The notes: generated by a model not told the origin, from the letters alone. 64,000 nt of DNA from Melampsora larici-populina 98AG31 (GCF_000204055.1 NW_006768871.1:39653-103652); one strand, 5' to 3'; shown: positions 1-11,812, numbered from the stretch's first letter. A program made the numbers and translations.

Positions 1-93
1 ATTTTTGTAAGCAGGATTATGCTGTGTATCAGATGAAAAAGTGCCCCAGCCAAAGGTCCACAGGCTCACACGCCAAAATTTGTGGATAAGCTA

Positions 94-135
94 TAAGTCC
101 CTCTCTAGATTAGTTGTTCGTCCGAGAGGGACTTA
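94..135. repeat. Short inverted repeat beside the first transposon
   Basis: Twelve bases at 94-105 (TAAGTCCCTCTC) are repeated exactly in inverted orientation at 124-135, with an 18-base spacer. The right arm ends in the TTA that is duplicated on the far side of the adjacent transposon, so the transposon entered the edge of this small foldback. It may be the end of an older element; nothing else identifies it. Confidence 0.5.
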
Positions 136-2236
136 GAGCATCCGCACTCGTGCGGTAAATCGCGTGCGGTAAGGTAAAATTTACCGCAACTGCGGGGCCT
201 TTCCCACACTGGTGAGAAATTAGGCCCGCGGTAGTTAACTTTTGATCGATTTGCGTTAGCGAATCGGTAAATTTACCGATTGGCTAACGCATGTGGTAGC
301 CAAATTACCAGCCCCCTCTTCACTTCTCAAGCACACCAACTTGCCAACTTGCCAACTTGACTCAACTCCGACTCAACTCCTCTTGATTCCTCTCGACTCA
401 AAACACCCGACTTAAGAATCAATGGAGACCCGACTGTCTTCTAATTCATCAAACTGATGGGTATGTCTGGTTTCTTACTGTATGATTCTCTTTATCCAAC
501 ATTGATTAAGATTGTTCTACTTTACATGTGATTATATATATGTTCATTGAGATTTTAGATTTATCAATATCGAATTGGGTTTAAAAGGGTTTTAGATCAA
601 AGTGGATCAATTTCTGATTGTTTGTTTTGATTTTAGAAGGTTTTGAACATGTCTTGTCGTTTGGATTGACTTCAAAAGGATTTGAAAAATAGATATCACA
701 TTCAACTGTAGAGGGGAACTATGCAAAAGGGTCTTCATTATCTGCATTTCTTTTCAAATTCTCAATGGTCTTCAACATGACAACTTTTAATTGATGGTGC
801 AATGAATTTTTGTTTGCTTGTCTACAAACCTCTCTGTGCCAACCATCCAGTGGTGATGAGATCTCAAGTTACTCTCAAATGAACTTCCCTGTCCCAAAGC
901 TCTTCTTCCCTGGCAGGGATCGCTTGAAATGCACTGATTGACTGAAAAGTCGATTGATTTTTTTGTTTGGTATATTTTGAGTCTGTAAACTCTGCATCAG
1001 TGTGGAAACTCAAATTACCTCTCAAGTTAGTTAACTACCGTGCAGGTAATTTTGGCACGAGTGTGAAATTTGGTCACGTTAAGTAATTTTTTACTTAATG
1101 TAGAGGTTGTTACCGCAACACCCAAATCGAAACGAAACGCACCGAAATATCGGGTTATTTTATTTCGTTGCGAAGGTACCGAAACGCAATCAAGCGAAAT
1201 CGCAGTTTGAACCGAAACGCTTGAAGTCCCCAAAGGGTTTCGGTGCGTTAGATAAACCGCAATTCGAAACGAAATCGAACCAAAACCGCAATTTATTTCG
1301 GTTTTTGCAGGTACAAATAGGATACAAAGATTGGAGAGGAGGAGACACATATATTAGGAGTTGAAGTTTTAGCTTTGAGATAATCAAAGAAGTATACTAT
1401 ATTCAATAGATCAGGTGATTCAAGTTTTTTGAGCTGAACGAAGAAAGAAAATGAAGAAATCACATTTGTTGAAAGAACTACAACTAGAAAACATGTGAGA
1501 GTCAAGTCTTCTTGAGCCACTTTGACTGTAATCTTCTGGTAATGATGGACAATGTAAGGGAAGAGACGTGACAATAACTATCAGCAGCGAACGATAGCTT
1601 TTCTGATCATGCACGATAGCTTGTCTGATTGTTCTTCCCTTTACAGGGTATGATGACGCTATAAAAATGATGCTGTCACCCAAAAATGTTGATTACACAC
1701 CTCATCAGCGAAATGTGAAACTTTATAGACGCTCAAAGTTGGAGCAAGCTCAAGAAAAGTTGTGAGAGTGGGTTTAAGAGAACACTTGAACCTGTTCAAG
1801 ACGGACAAAAGGAACTGGACGTGAGGAAACAACTTTTGGACGATGTCAATAAAAAGTTCAGATGAGGAAAAGAATGCACAACAGTTCGAAAAGGAAGAGA
1901 ACTACTGATAGGTGAAAACCTCCTCTCACTTCTCTTTTCACATGTAGTGGACTGGGAAACACCTTGCCTTCACCTTTAACAAACTCGCAACCAACCGCAG
2001 CATATTTCGGTTCGTTGCGAGTTGCGGTTCATCAAATCTGGTTTCGGTTCGGTTGAACCGAAATCACGATTTTGCTCATCTTATTTCGGTGCGGGAGGAC
2101 CGCAATCACATTTCGTTTCGTTTAAACATCTAAATCGCACCGAAATCGCACCGAAACTGAAATATGTTGCGGTGCGATTTGGGTGTTGGTTACCGCACAT
2201 GACCAAGTTAACAACCGCAAACGAGTGCGGATGCTC
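136..2236. mobile_element. PIF/Harbinger-like element with TTA target duplication, non-autonomous
   Basis: A perfect 16-base terminal inverted repeat, GAGCATCCGCACTCGT, opens at 136, and its complement closes at 2236. TTA flanks both ends (133-135 and 2237-2239), the three-base target duplication typical of PIF/Harbinger. After a small gap the repeat continues as GCGGT. A second inner pair, a version of GTTACCGCAACACCCAAATCG near 1108-1129 and its complement near 2178-2198, suggests an older nested structure. The interior is rich in short ACCGAAA/TTTCGGT runs, which make several small ORFs that are not genes. No transposase is visible in 2.1 kb, so the element would need to be mobilised in trans. 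Family assignment rests only on ends and target site. Confidence 0.75.
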
Positions 2237-2239
2237 TTA

Positions 2240-2547
2240 GTTAGGTTAGAGGGTCACTGAAGTTGCGAGGACCGTCTGCCTCACCTGATGATGACCGGGG
2301 ACCCGTTCGAACTCATATTTGGAAAACGGATACATAGCGCAGTCGGATCGGGTGCGAGCATGACAGCGGGGCGATCTTAACTTTCAGGTCAACTTAAGTT
2401 AAGTTCCACCTGAGGTTTTGGTCAAGTTTCCTGACCCACAGTATACAGGTCTGCGATCTGTCTCGAAAATTTTTCTCAAGCAGCCACTTCGACTTCATCC
2501 ACTTTAGATTTTCAATATCGACTCTTAACATTTCAACTTTTCAGATC
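2240..2547. other. Intergenic, upstream of HAS1
   Basis: About 300 bases between the transposon end and the HAS1 start codon. The last 150 bases are pyrimidine-rich, as expected of a fungal promoter or 5' leader. No RNA gene or further repeat was seen. Confidence 0.5.
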
Positions 2548-4828
2548 ATGTCTCTTACTGAACAAGGTACTTCAAAACCATCAGACTCTACTGCAGCAAA
2601 GAAGAAACGGAAAAGGTCAACGAAAACTGGCACCTCTGCCAAATCCTCTGAGACTCCTGCCACATCGACCGGATCACAGAAGGCGACAAAAACAAAGGCG
2701 CCTGCAAAGCCAGTCGTTGAACTGCTAGAACCAGAAATTGAGGGAGCTTATTTAGATGCCTGTGAAAACTCCGACGGCGATGATAACAAAAGTGGAAAGC
2801 ACAAGCGAAAACAAAAGAACGGCAAACGGAAAGACAACGCCGATGAAGGATCTCCCGCCACGGCTGGACCTGACCTCACGACGTTTGCAGAGTCATCTGC
2901 TTCAGCCTCGGACAAACCGCTTGTGACCGAATTCACATCCTTGAACTTGTCTCCCGGAACAGCGAAGGCTATAGAAGAGATGGGATTCAAGCATATGACC
3001 GAAGTCCAAGCTAGAACCATACCACCCTTGATGACTGGTCGAGACGTACTTGGTGCAGCCCGGACAGGAAGCGGAAAAACTTTGGCATTTCTGGTCCCCG
3101 CGGTAGAAATGCTCAGCAGGCTACAGTTCAAACCCCGTAACGGTGAGCTCTGTCCCAACTAGCTTTTTTCGATCATTCACGGGTTCTAACATTCTCTTTA
3201 CATGGCTGGTTAAAACAGGAACCGGTGCTATAATCGTGTCTCCAACCAGAGAGCTGGCACTTCAAATTTTTGGTGTGGCTCAAGAACTCATGAAACACCA
3301 TAGTCAAACATTTGCAATTACCATTGGCGGAGCGAATCGAAAGGCAGAAGCTGAGAAGTTGATCAAAGGTGTCAACCTGCTGATAAGTACGCCCGGTCGC
3401 TTGCTGGATCACTTGCAAGTTAGTCTTAGCCACTTCACTTCCATGACATTCCTGCTGGGTTTGCTTATTTTTCCAACATCTTCAACACAGAATACGAAGG
3501 GCTTTGTGTTCTCGAATCTGAAAGCCCTCATCATTGACGAAGCTGATCGGATTCTCGAAATCGGATTCGAGGATGAAATGCGCAAAATCATCTCACTTCT
3601 GCCATCTGAAAACCGTCAATCCATGCTCTTCTCCGCCACACAGACAACCAAAGTCCAAGACCTCGCACGTATCTCACTTCGTCCAGGACCCCTTTACATC
3701 AACGTGGATGCCAACAAGCAGGATGCCACTGTTCAAGGCTTAGAACAAGGCTATGTAGTTTGTGAAAGCGAGAAACGATTTTTGTTGTTGTTCACCTTTT
3801 TGAAAAAGAGCCTGAATAAGAAAGTTATTGTTTTCTTTTCAAGCTGTAACTCAGTCAAGTACCATGGGGAACTCCTCAATTACATCGATATACCTGCCTT
3901 GGACCTTCACGTCAGTTGCAGTTTGTTTCAACTTTAAACTTGAATAATCGAGACCTTCTTACTGATCAGACATGTTCGTACTTCAACAACAGGGCAAGCA
4001 AAAGCAGCAGAAACGTACCAACACCTTTTTCGAATTCTGTAATGCGCCAACGGGAATTTTACTTTGCACAGATGTGGCTGCTCGAGGTTTAGATATACCA
4101 AAGGTGGATTGGATCATACAATTTGACCCACCAGATGATCCGAGGGATTACATCCACCGGGTCGGTCGAACAGCTAGGGCAGGCAAATCGGGTCGAAGTC
4201 TTCTATTCCTGTTGCCTAGCGAACTTGGATTCCTTCGCTTCTTGAAGTTGGCAAAAGTGCCTTTGAACGAGTACAGTTTCCCCACCGATAAACTGGCAAA
4301 TGTACAAACACAAGTAAGTGTAAAAATGATGACCTCCGAATACTCGTGTGATCTGTTTGACTGACTCGGGCCTGGTGATCTCAGTTAACAAAGCTCATCT
4401 CCAAGAATTATTACTTGAATCAGTCAGCTCGGGATGGATTCCGATCATATATCCAATCTTACGCCTCTTACAGTCTCAAGAAAATTTTCAATGTCAATAG
4501 CCTTGATCTCAACAAAGTGGGCCAAGCATTTGGTTTTACTGTTCCTCCGGCTGTCAACATCCCCATCTCGGCACTTAAAAATTCCGACAAAAAACGTTTA
4601 AAAACATCTGAGAGTCACGACCCTGAGCAGGACGTGGAGGACAAGTCAAATGGCGATTGGACGAGCGATGAAGAGGATGAAGATAATCAAGGTCCTCGAA
4701 AACGACCTACCGTTCGAAGAGAGAGCAATACAAACCGACGCAAGGAACAATTTGGGAGCAAAGCTGTGGCTAAGGACCATTTCCGCTCAGAAAACTTGAA
4801 GACCAAAGATAAGCAATGGAGTCGATGA
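2548..4828 (+). CDS. HAS1: ATP-dependent DEAD-box RNA helicase HAS1 (DDX18 family)
   Basis: Five exons: 2548-3142, 3219-3418, 3491-3910, 3993-4313 and 4385-4828, all GT-AG and phase-consistent, giving 659 residues. HAS1 is a nucleolar helicase needed for 40S and 60S subunit assembly. Visible motifs in order: Q-motif region from about residue 129 (FTSLNLS, then [10 protein letters not shown]), Walker A ARTGSGKT near 171-178, [17 protein letters not shown], the catalytic DEAD at about 281-284, SAT near 314, then in the second RecA lobe ARGLDIP and [11 protein letters not shown] near 460. The C-terminal stretch around [15 protein letters not shown] and VGQAFGF is characteristic of the HAS1/DDX18 subfamily. 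The N-terminal 125 residues are Lys/Ser-rich and low complexity, fitting nucleolar targeting, and the tail is acidic then basic. The start is the first in-frame ATG after a pyrimidine-rich leader. The introns carry in-frame stops or shift the frame, so splicing is required. Confidence 0.95.
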
Positions 4829-5537
4829 TCACCCATTTTGTTGTTATCTTTTTTTCCTCTTCACATCATGTTTCGATTAGACCAAACAGCACGAAATAAT
4901 GCTGCTCTCATCGTCTGTCCACATTCTGAACAATATGACTTTTATGATTTCTGCCTTGGCCAGCGCAGGCAATTATTTGTTGTTACCATCATGACCCGGC
5001 GACTCGTACCGTGACTGAGTGGATCTCCCATGTGGTGAGATAGGCTGGGATAGCAATGGAACGTCTAGAATTTGCCATTTGCCATGCTACCACCATAAGA
5101 CATTTGATAGAAAACCCCCTCAAGTGCGTTTGAATACGTACTCAGAGAGGCGTGTCAAGCCATTAGGGTTCACGGAGTGATTGCGAAGCGCGACGTCGAC
5201 GTGGCGCGCTGCCGCACATGTGTCGGGTGTCACTCCGAATATCGTTGTGTCGCGCTGCACTTCAAAGGGTATTCGATGTACAGGAAATGGCCAGATTATC
5301 ACGATAAACAAATCGCATGTATTGTTCTTCCTTGTAGAACTTTTGTAAAGAAATGACTAGAAACATATTGTACTGATACAGATGACGTTGAACCCGGGCG
5401 TAGCCTGAAGTTTTACATAAAATCTAATATGGGAGACAATACTTAGGGAAAAGATTTAGTGCTACGACTATGTCGGAAAAGGAACCATTGAGACTAGTTG
5501 GAACGATAGTGGGAACAGGGTTTAATGTCAGGTTATT
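4829..5537. other. Intergenic between convergent HAS1 and secreted-protein gene
   Basis: Holds the 3' ends of both genes. A GC-richer patch at about 5170-5270 contains CGACGTCG and several CpGs but no ORF of note. The forward reading of 5470-5787 is only the antisense of the Gly/Pro-rich exon. Confidence 0.5.
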
Positions 5538-6237
5538 TCAAGAGCTGTCTGATGAGCCAGCGTCGGCCGCTGGTGGTGGACTATCATCTCCGGCCGGTGG
5601 AGTATCACTTGCAGCAGGAGGAGTACTAGTAGTATCACCTCCAGTAGCAGGAGGAGCAGGAGGAGCACCACCTCCAGCACCGCCTCCGCCAGCACCTCCA
5701 GTGATCATTTTCATGAATCCCTCGAACTTGCAGATTTTAATCAAGAGACGTGCGCACATCAGTGAGGAATCAAATCTGCATTGGTGAAGGAAGCGAATTG
5801 AAAAGGTCAAGTACCATTGATTTCAAATCGAAACCACCGCCACCGAACCCGCTACCTTGTCCACCACCCATGGTGGGGAACTGACGAGCCTGTAAGCTGA
5901 AGACATACAGAAAAGAATTGGCATTCAGTGATAGAAAAGGGAGCTGGCTGTGAATGTGAAGAGCTTGCGAATCTCACCTTGCGGGGTACATGCTTCGACG
6001 ATATCGAAGTCGACTTGAAGATGGTAAGGGTTCTTGATCGGTGATTGATCTTCCTCTGTAAAAAATGACGTTTCAAGGAATTTCAACAATGGTGGTCTTC
6101 CATTATAACCTGTTCAAGGGATCACACCAATTGACTTACGCGTAAGTCCCGTGCTTTTGACCTCCTTGTAATTGTTCGCAGTACACAGTCGCGAAGATTG
6201 CTAATAGGACAAAGCTAATCGATGTACCGAATCTCAT
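5538..6237 (-). CDS. Secreted Gly/Pro-rich small protein with Kex2-like sites
   Basis: I built this from four minus-strand exons: 6140-6237, 5978-6055, 5815-5896 and 5538-5726, totalling 148 residues. Exon 1 starts MRFGTSISFVLLAIFATVYC, a clear signal peptide with likely cleavage after about residue 20. Then comes a hydrophilic stretch with the dibasic site RYRR at about residues 49-52, a typical Kex2 processing signal, and a second basic spot (LQAR) before the mature part. The mature region has a glycine-rich start (GGGQGSGFGGGG), a short amphipathic segment around FDLKSMFEGFMKMI, then Gly-Ala-rich and Pro-Ala-Asp-rich tracts to the C terminus. There are no cysteines beyond the signal region. 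The first two introns have strong donors (GTAAGT, GTGAGA). The third has a weaker donor (GTACTT) and a GCAAG acceptor, but joins the frames cleanly. I do not recognise a family. A cell-wall or effector role is inference. Confidence 0.7.
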
Positions 6238-8034
6238 TGTGGATGGTTATGTATAGATGCTAGGTACTATGAAGGTTTGCGTGAAAAATTTATGGATGCT
6301 GGATGCCAAGAATTCGAGATAACTTCAACAGTTGGTATGCAATACCTTGATTGGATGGGATATCTTATCTACAAAAAGCAATAAGGCGGGTAACAAACAA
6401 GAGAGTTGGGCTAGAATTGGAACGAGTATTGCAGGATAAAGATATGTTCTCCACACCCATGAACGCTGGTACTTAAGCTATGAAGAGGCCTGGTCAATTA
6501 TTTCAGCCCTTTTTGCGCTGTATATCGCCTCGAGGGGGTTCCAGGGCAATACTACAAAGGCATCAAGGCATTATTCGAGACATTTTGCTTGTTCCTTCAA
6601 GCAGCTGAGATTTGTGGCAGAGAATGCGTGGATCTATCGTTGATATGATACGATTGAAACACTGACGATGCGCTACAGGGTCCGCTGTCGGTAGATGCCA
6701 CAAGCCTGAAGATCAAATCGCTGCTCTTTCATCGCCGAGCGCCTAGTCTATGACACGGAATCGGATGTACCCCTGCTCTATCTGCCTTGGTTATTTCAGA
6801 ATGATAGAAGTGAATTCATCGTGGAAGCAATGCCACCCTGCGAAATGAAGCTTCGGGCTATAGTAAAGGTGCTATAGGATTGCCGATGAAAATGAAATTG
6901 CAAGTTTGCCAATCGACAGACAATAGGTATGCCCCTCTGGAGCTAAAGATCACGTCTGGCCGAGAGTGGTCAGTATTTTTTTATACCGGAGAACTTAGAG
7001 AACAACACTTGCGACCTCAGTGATCTCATTCTTGCACTAAATACGGAGAGTTGCTTGTCTTTCTGGTGTAAATGTGTAATAAACCCTGGACATCACTGCA
7101 AAGCATACATGAGCCCACTTTACAAAAACCACATGAAGCGTCTGAACTCGCTGGTGGGCTCTCTCGTAGTGAAGGAGGTACCATCAGTAAGGCTAGTGTA
7201 TGTTTGATGTCCAAGTGACGATGATAGAGGATCTATGTTCAGGTTACGAAGGCTAGACAACGTCTGCGTCCAACCACTTTTCACAAGTTAAGATTAATTG
7301 GGAATTTGATATGCAAAACCATCACTGGCTTGATCGAAACATCAGAGATTGACTAAAGGGATAGGGTTGGGTTATGCGCAAGGGAAGTTGAGTACCAAAT
7401 GAAATAATTTTTGGAGGATAAGGATCTGTTAGTCAAAATTCTATAAACATTGGTATTTGTTCCTCCTCGAATATGCAAGTCGCTTTTACATTTGACTGTC
7501 GGTTCAAGATGACTTTTGCGAACGTCCTGACGTAGAGCCCCGATCTTGTTTTTTAGGGGTGCGAGACCTTTAAAATTTTGTTTCGCGGCCGCGTGAACAG
7601 TCTCCAATTTGAGCTTTATGGCCTTTTAAAAGCAGGTACAACGCATTGTCCCATCTTTTTTTCGGTACAACCATTTCTCAACTGTTGTTTTTTTCCTTTG
7701 AAAGCGATCCAAATCGATGTGACGAAAGCTGGGGAGTTGATGGTCAGAAACTGATCACCAACGTGAAGATCCAAACCTGATATCTTGAGTACCGTTACGG
7801 TCCATCGATACAAGGGAATTCCCCGATTTCCAGCCGGTAAACAGGTACAGATGAAAAAAAAAACAAAATTAAATATTCTTCGCCCAAAAACAGTGTTAAA
7901 ACCAGGGACAACACAGCCAAAAAAAAAGAAACAGGTACATTTTTTTTATCTCTAGGTACATTTTTTTATATATCTTTTTTCTGGAAGCAGCCGAATGCTG
8001 TTAAATATATATGACCGAAGGTCAGATCGTAAAA
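6238..8034. other. Intergenic, AT-rich, no supported gene
   Basis: Nearly 1.8 kb upstream of the secreted-protein gene. Short reading frames here (for example 7353-7607 and 7616-7813 on the minus strand) have no recognisable motif or convincing splice partners. The stretch 7850-7980 is A- and T-tract rich and contains repeated ACAGGTACA-like words. Confidence 0.4.
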
Positions 8035-8064
8035 CCGCGAGCCAGCTCTAGAGCTGGCTCGCGG
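8035..8064. repeat. Perfect 30-bp GC-rich palindrome
   Basis: Bases 8035-8064 read identically on both strands (half-site CCGCGAGCCAGCTCT, centre TA|GA). It sits in AT-rich sequence, with GTAAAA before and TTTTAC a few bases after, so the symmetry extends imperfectly outward. It lies immediately beyond the stop codon of the minus-strand frame that ends at 8067 and could form a cruciform or an RNA hairpin. Confidence 0.8.
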
Positions 8065-8066
8065 CC

Positions 8067-8990
8067 TTAAAATTTTACATATAATTTTATGGAACCGGAC
8101 AAAACTTGAATTTCTAATTTGGGTTGTAAATGGGCTACTTGAACCGCCCTAATGGGCCGAAAGTCAAGAACCTGAAGCTGGAAAGACACGTCCAAATTCT
8201 CGACGTTACGTCCAGTACTAGTACTGCAGATGAGATGATTGGGGTGGATTCGTTGATCTATTGTTGTGACCACACGTTTGAACATTGATAGTACGCTTTA
8301 GCATTTGATATCAACAGATGCCATGAGCCTGATGATGAGTCGTCGATTCCAACGCAGAGTGACTCGTCAATGTCCATCGTGTACCCGGACTCTCTCGGCC
8401 TGGTGAGTAGGATGTGTTCTTTGAACCGAACCTGCTGAGCATTCGTCAGGGGGCTAAAGCAAAATTTGCCAATCAACACGAAGCATCAAATACTTATACC
8501 ACTGTGAAGATGCCACGCCTGGTCAAAGGTGAAGGGTTTCTTGACTTGGTGTTATGCGACCATCACTATTTTTTTCTATCAAAGCCATTCTTGTCTTTGG
8601 TCTCAGCAGTGCGATGAGAAGTTGACAATCTTGCCCAAGTGGTAGATTCATCTGCGGAGCCTATCTATGGGATTTGCTTGCCAGAATAAATCCGCGAGAG
8701 TGGTTTTTGTCATTGCGGTGTTTCAGATCCTGATCCCTTCTGTTCAGGAAGTATTGACAAGTAGTCGTGTTTCCCTACAGACAAAAATCATACATCGAGA
8801 AACTCTATCAACAAGTGAGGCATATATTATCTTGGCTTTCTATCTTGTCCGGCGTTCGATCATTAGAGCGATCGCCATCTTCGAATCAATATCGAATTTG
8901 CATTTGAATTTGAGGGTCCACAGTCCCTGTTATTCGGGCGCGTGTAATTCCCTCAGCACTGGTCCTTCATTGTACTTCGATGTAGCACTC
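8067..8990 (-). pseudogene. Unrecognised minus-strand coding remnant or poorly resolved gene
   Basis: Three minus-strand segments look protein-like but do not join into one clean model. Around 8990-8860 a frame reads through YNEGPVLRELHAPE, then a TAA, then LWTLKFKCKFDIDSKMAIAL. Around 8460-8330 it reads NAQQVRFKEHILLTRPRE and TMDIDESLCVGIDDSSSG. From about 8260 to the stop at 8067 it reads NVENLDVSFQLQVLDFRP, with LEIQVLSGSIKLYVKF at the end. The alternation of charged and hydrophobic residues suggests a beta-rich domain. Either introns I could not place remove the stop, or this is a decayed gene downstream of RIT1. No family recognised. Confidence 0.3.
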
Positions 8991-9174
8991 CAAATTCTGA
9001 TCTGTGAGTGTCAAGCCACATTGCCTTGTTGGCCCAAGCAGCCGAGCCGTTTCAATTCAATTACAAATGGGGGAAGGGGGATCCCCATATCTCCAAATCA
9101 TAGCAGTACATACCGTCAGCACAGAGGTCTGATGAGGGAAACAATGATTTCTAAGTGTACATTTCAGGTTAAGA

Positions 9175-11116
9175 TCAAGGTGGTGGTATTAGGAAGTTGT
9201 TCACGCGCTTCAACACTGATCTTGATGGGTTTAATGAGCCATCTGAAGCTTCAATCATCCATTGAAGTCGCGACCGTATGAGACTTTTATCTACTCGAGA
9301 CGTCGCCCAAAAAATAAGCACATGAGATAGATTGTACATAATTTTCGAAGAAAACCACAAAACGAACCTATTCGTGGTACGGACTGTGTACGGAGCTGTC
9401 TCGCATCGTCGAATGTTTCAACTTGTATAAAAAAAAATCTCGTATCAGACCCTGCCCTTATGGCATCCAAAGCGATATGTGATCGGGGCACTCACCCAAT
9501 ACGCAAAGAGCGATCGCAACAACGAGCTCCTGCGATTGAGCTTTGTGACATCCTCCAGCAATGACACAGAGTTTTCCTCTGTCACGCAAGGCTTGCACGC
9601 ACTTCGGACTAATATGCGATAGAGTCTTACTAAAGTTTTTCAAAACGGATTGATCGCCTTCTATTTGAAATACCTCCTTTCCATCATCGCCTTGCTTAAC
9701 AATATGTATCTGATCAGTCGACGTAGATACCAACACTGTCAGCAAGTTACCTAAACTTGTTTGTGATCCTAGAGTTGTCATGCCATCTGCCAAGGAGATG
9801 TTGAGGCCAGTCTCCTGAATGTTGAACCTTTGTTGAGAAGCGGTGGATGTCTGCTTCTGCAATTCCTGTTCCGCAAAAATCTCTCGAAGTAGGTTGGGGA
9901 TGTCATGTCGTGATGCAGATAGAATCTTTGTTGAATGCTTCCAGAATGTCGTCGGGGTCAAACCTCCCGACCACGACTCGTGATCATCACCTGGGACACA
10001 AATTGATTCAATACGCAAGCGCGTCCAGGCTTGAAAAGAAACGAGCTGTGCTTCGTACCTGCACCTTGAACGTATGTGTAACCAGCGGGACGATATGTTG
10101 TCGAAGTATCTGTAACAATTTTACTGGCACTGACGCAGACCACAGGGTAGTAGGATGGTAGAACATCCTCGTTTGAATTGAAGTCCGTCATCGTACAGAT
10201 GCTTGTAGGACAACACCAAACCGGACGCAGAGGTCTTTTGAGTTGAGCTATGCTCCGGCGAAAATCGAAAGAAGATGACTAAGATGTGTAGCATTATGTG
10301 AATATGTCCATGTCCAGTTGAGCACCAAGACAAAATATTGTAATGGGTTTGCAAATGCCTTCAAAAAACCTACGAGAAGCTCCTTAGCCCAGTCTTCAAT
10401 CCGTTGACACATCTGGTCGTGTTCACTTGCCCTGACAGCATCGGATGGAGTCGAAAGCCGAATAGATAGCTCATCTGACCAAAATTCGCGGTCTGTCTCA
10501 GCGATTGGGTACTGTTTCATCAGACGGAGTCGAACGGTATTCAAAACCGCACACCAAGCAGGTACTGTCTTGGATAAAGCATCGGGAAACCTCTGTGAAT
10601 GCACGATGAACACAAAATGAACACCCTCAATATTTGGACGGAGAACAAATCCAGGCAGGAAGGGAGCGCGAGTTGAAACCACCTTGCCTCTCCGAGTCGA
10701 ATCCACGATTAACACACCCTTCCGATCGATGATAAGATTTACCAAATGAAGATTGGACCTGTGTACAAAACAAAACAAAACATTTCTTGCATATGCTGAT
10801 ACGATGGATTATGAAAAGCCTCAAAAATTCATCAATCTTACCTGCGCACACTGAATTGCCATTGGCCATCGTGGCCATCCGTGGACTTGAAATAAACCGA
10901 GCAGTCCGGTGAATTGGCAGGGTCCACATACCAAGCTCCACACCGCTGGTTAGCTGTGAAAGACGCATACTGTCAGCTTTGATTCCATAATTATGACCAG
11001 GTGTTACCTAGCGGGCTTGAACCTCACCGATGATTGGGAATTGAGGGAACTTCTTGGCGACTGATACGACAAATTCGCAATCTTCGGCAACCGAATGGAT
11101 TCGATTATAGCTGAAC
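9175..11116 (-). CDS. RIT1: Initiator tRNA-Met 2'-O-ribosyl phosphate transferase (RIT1), 5' end unresolved
   Basis: Minus-strand exons 11028-11116 (5' edge uncertain), 10842-10953, 10683-10758, 10370-10592, 10059-10247, 9496-9990 and 9175-9293 give about 434 residues plus a missing short N terminus. RIT1 uses phosphoribosyl pyrophosphate to modify A64 of initiator tRNA, keeping it out of elongation. Family signatures in order: YNRIHSVAEDCEFV, NQRCGAWYVDP, VYFKSTDGHDGQW, LHLVNLI, then DSTRRGK joined by splicing to RFPDALSKTVPAWCAVLN, LKRPLRPVW, YPVVCVSASK, YTYVQGAGDDHESWSGGLTP and a C-terminal DKSLIRSRLQW...NPSRS. The donor at 10369 (GTTTTT) is weak and was chosen for phase. The intron 10593-10682 is exactly 90 bases with no in-frame stop, so its retention would insert 30 residues. 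The 5' exon should lie just upstream; no in-frame ATG is visible next to 11116. Confidence 0.9.
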
Positions 11117-11812
11117 CTGTTCGATACATCGCCATTGGACGATGATCACAAACGAATGCGACTAGTCAGCATCGTCGAGTCGTCTTAGTCGAGATCACCA
11201 CGTCCCCACAGGAAGTGCAAGCTTACCGACCACATTGGGCGCGTATAAAAGTAAAGTGACACAATGAGACAGATGTGCGTGAGCAATCAGGGTGCAAGGG
11301 TTTCACCCATGAAAAGGAGTCTCACATGTCTTTCTGCTGCTTATTCACTTCCTTCTCTTGTTCCCGAAAGATGCTATGATGATTGGAAACTTCTGCATTG
11401 AATACCAAGGTGGACATGGCTGATGGAGCGCGGTTGACCATCCCTCACGAGTCCCACTCCCGGCTACAAGACATCGAGCCTTGATGAACCGGGTCGCGTC
11501 GGTATGGGGTGTACATCTCCGAGTCGGACCACGCTGCGTCAACCACAATCTGTCGTCACCCGCAGCCGTTTTCCTCGGGCGTACGTGGCCGTCAGGTCAC
11601 GTGCACCGGTCTACAAAAGCTCTTCAATCTCCCCCGCGGGTTAAACAGACATCGTACCTTATCCAATCCGATTCGCCCTCTCCACCACGATTTAACGAAG
11701 ACTTTGATCCTTTGACTGGTGAGACTCCCCAAACTATCTCCTCTTAATCTCCTCCCTTTGTCATTAGGCTGACTAAAGAGCTTGCTTTAGACTATCCTAC
11801 CTGACTCTGAAT
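11117..11812. other. Divergent promoter region between RIT1 and GID8
   Basis: Should contain the missing RIT1 first exon (minus) and the GID8 5' leader (plus). A TATA-like GTATAAAAG lies at about 11244 on the plus strand. The open frames near 11345-11750 are on both strands, proline/serine-rich and without motifs. I regard them as leader sequence, not genes. Confidence 0.45.

Noticed and set aside
2280..2330. Possible tRNA B-box near CGTTCGAACTC
   Set aside because: No matching A-box or cloverleaf could be drawn. No tRNA or rRNA gene was found anywhere in the window.
2748..3158. Minus-strand frame of 136 codons
   Set aside because: Antisense of HAS1 exon 1.
5470..5787. Plus-strand Gly/Pro/Ala-rich frame
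   Set aside because: It is the reverse of the repetitive last exon of the secreted-protein gene, which has a signal peptide and splice sites on the minus strand.
8667..9281. Plus-strand open frame of 204 codons
   Set aside because: Its 3' part is antisense to the last RIT1 exon (9175-9293), and the rest has no domain or good start context.
11345..11747. Overlapping frames on both strands upstream of GID8
   Set aside because: Compositionally biased, no domain, and located where the GID8 leader and the missing RIT1 5' exon must lie.
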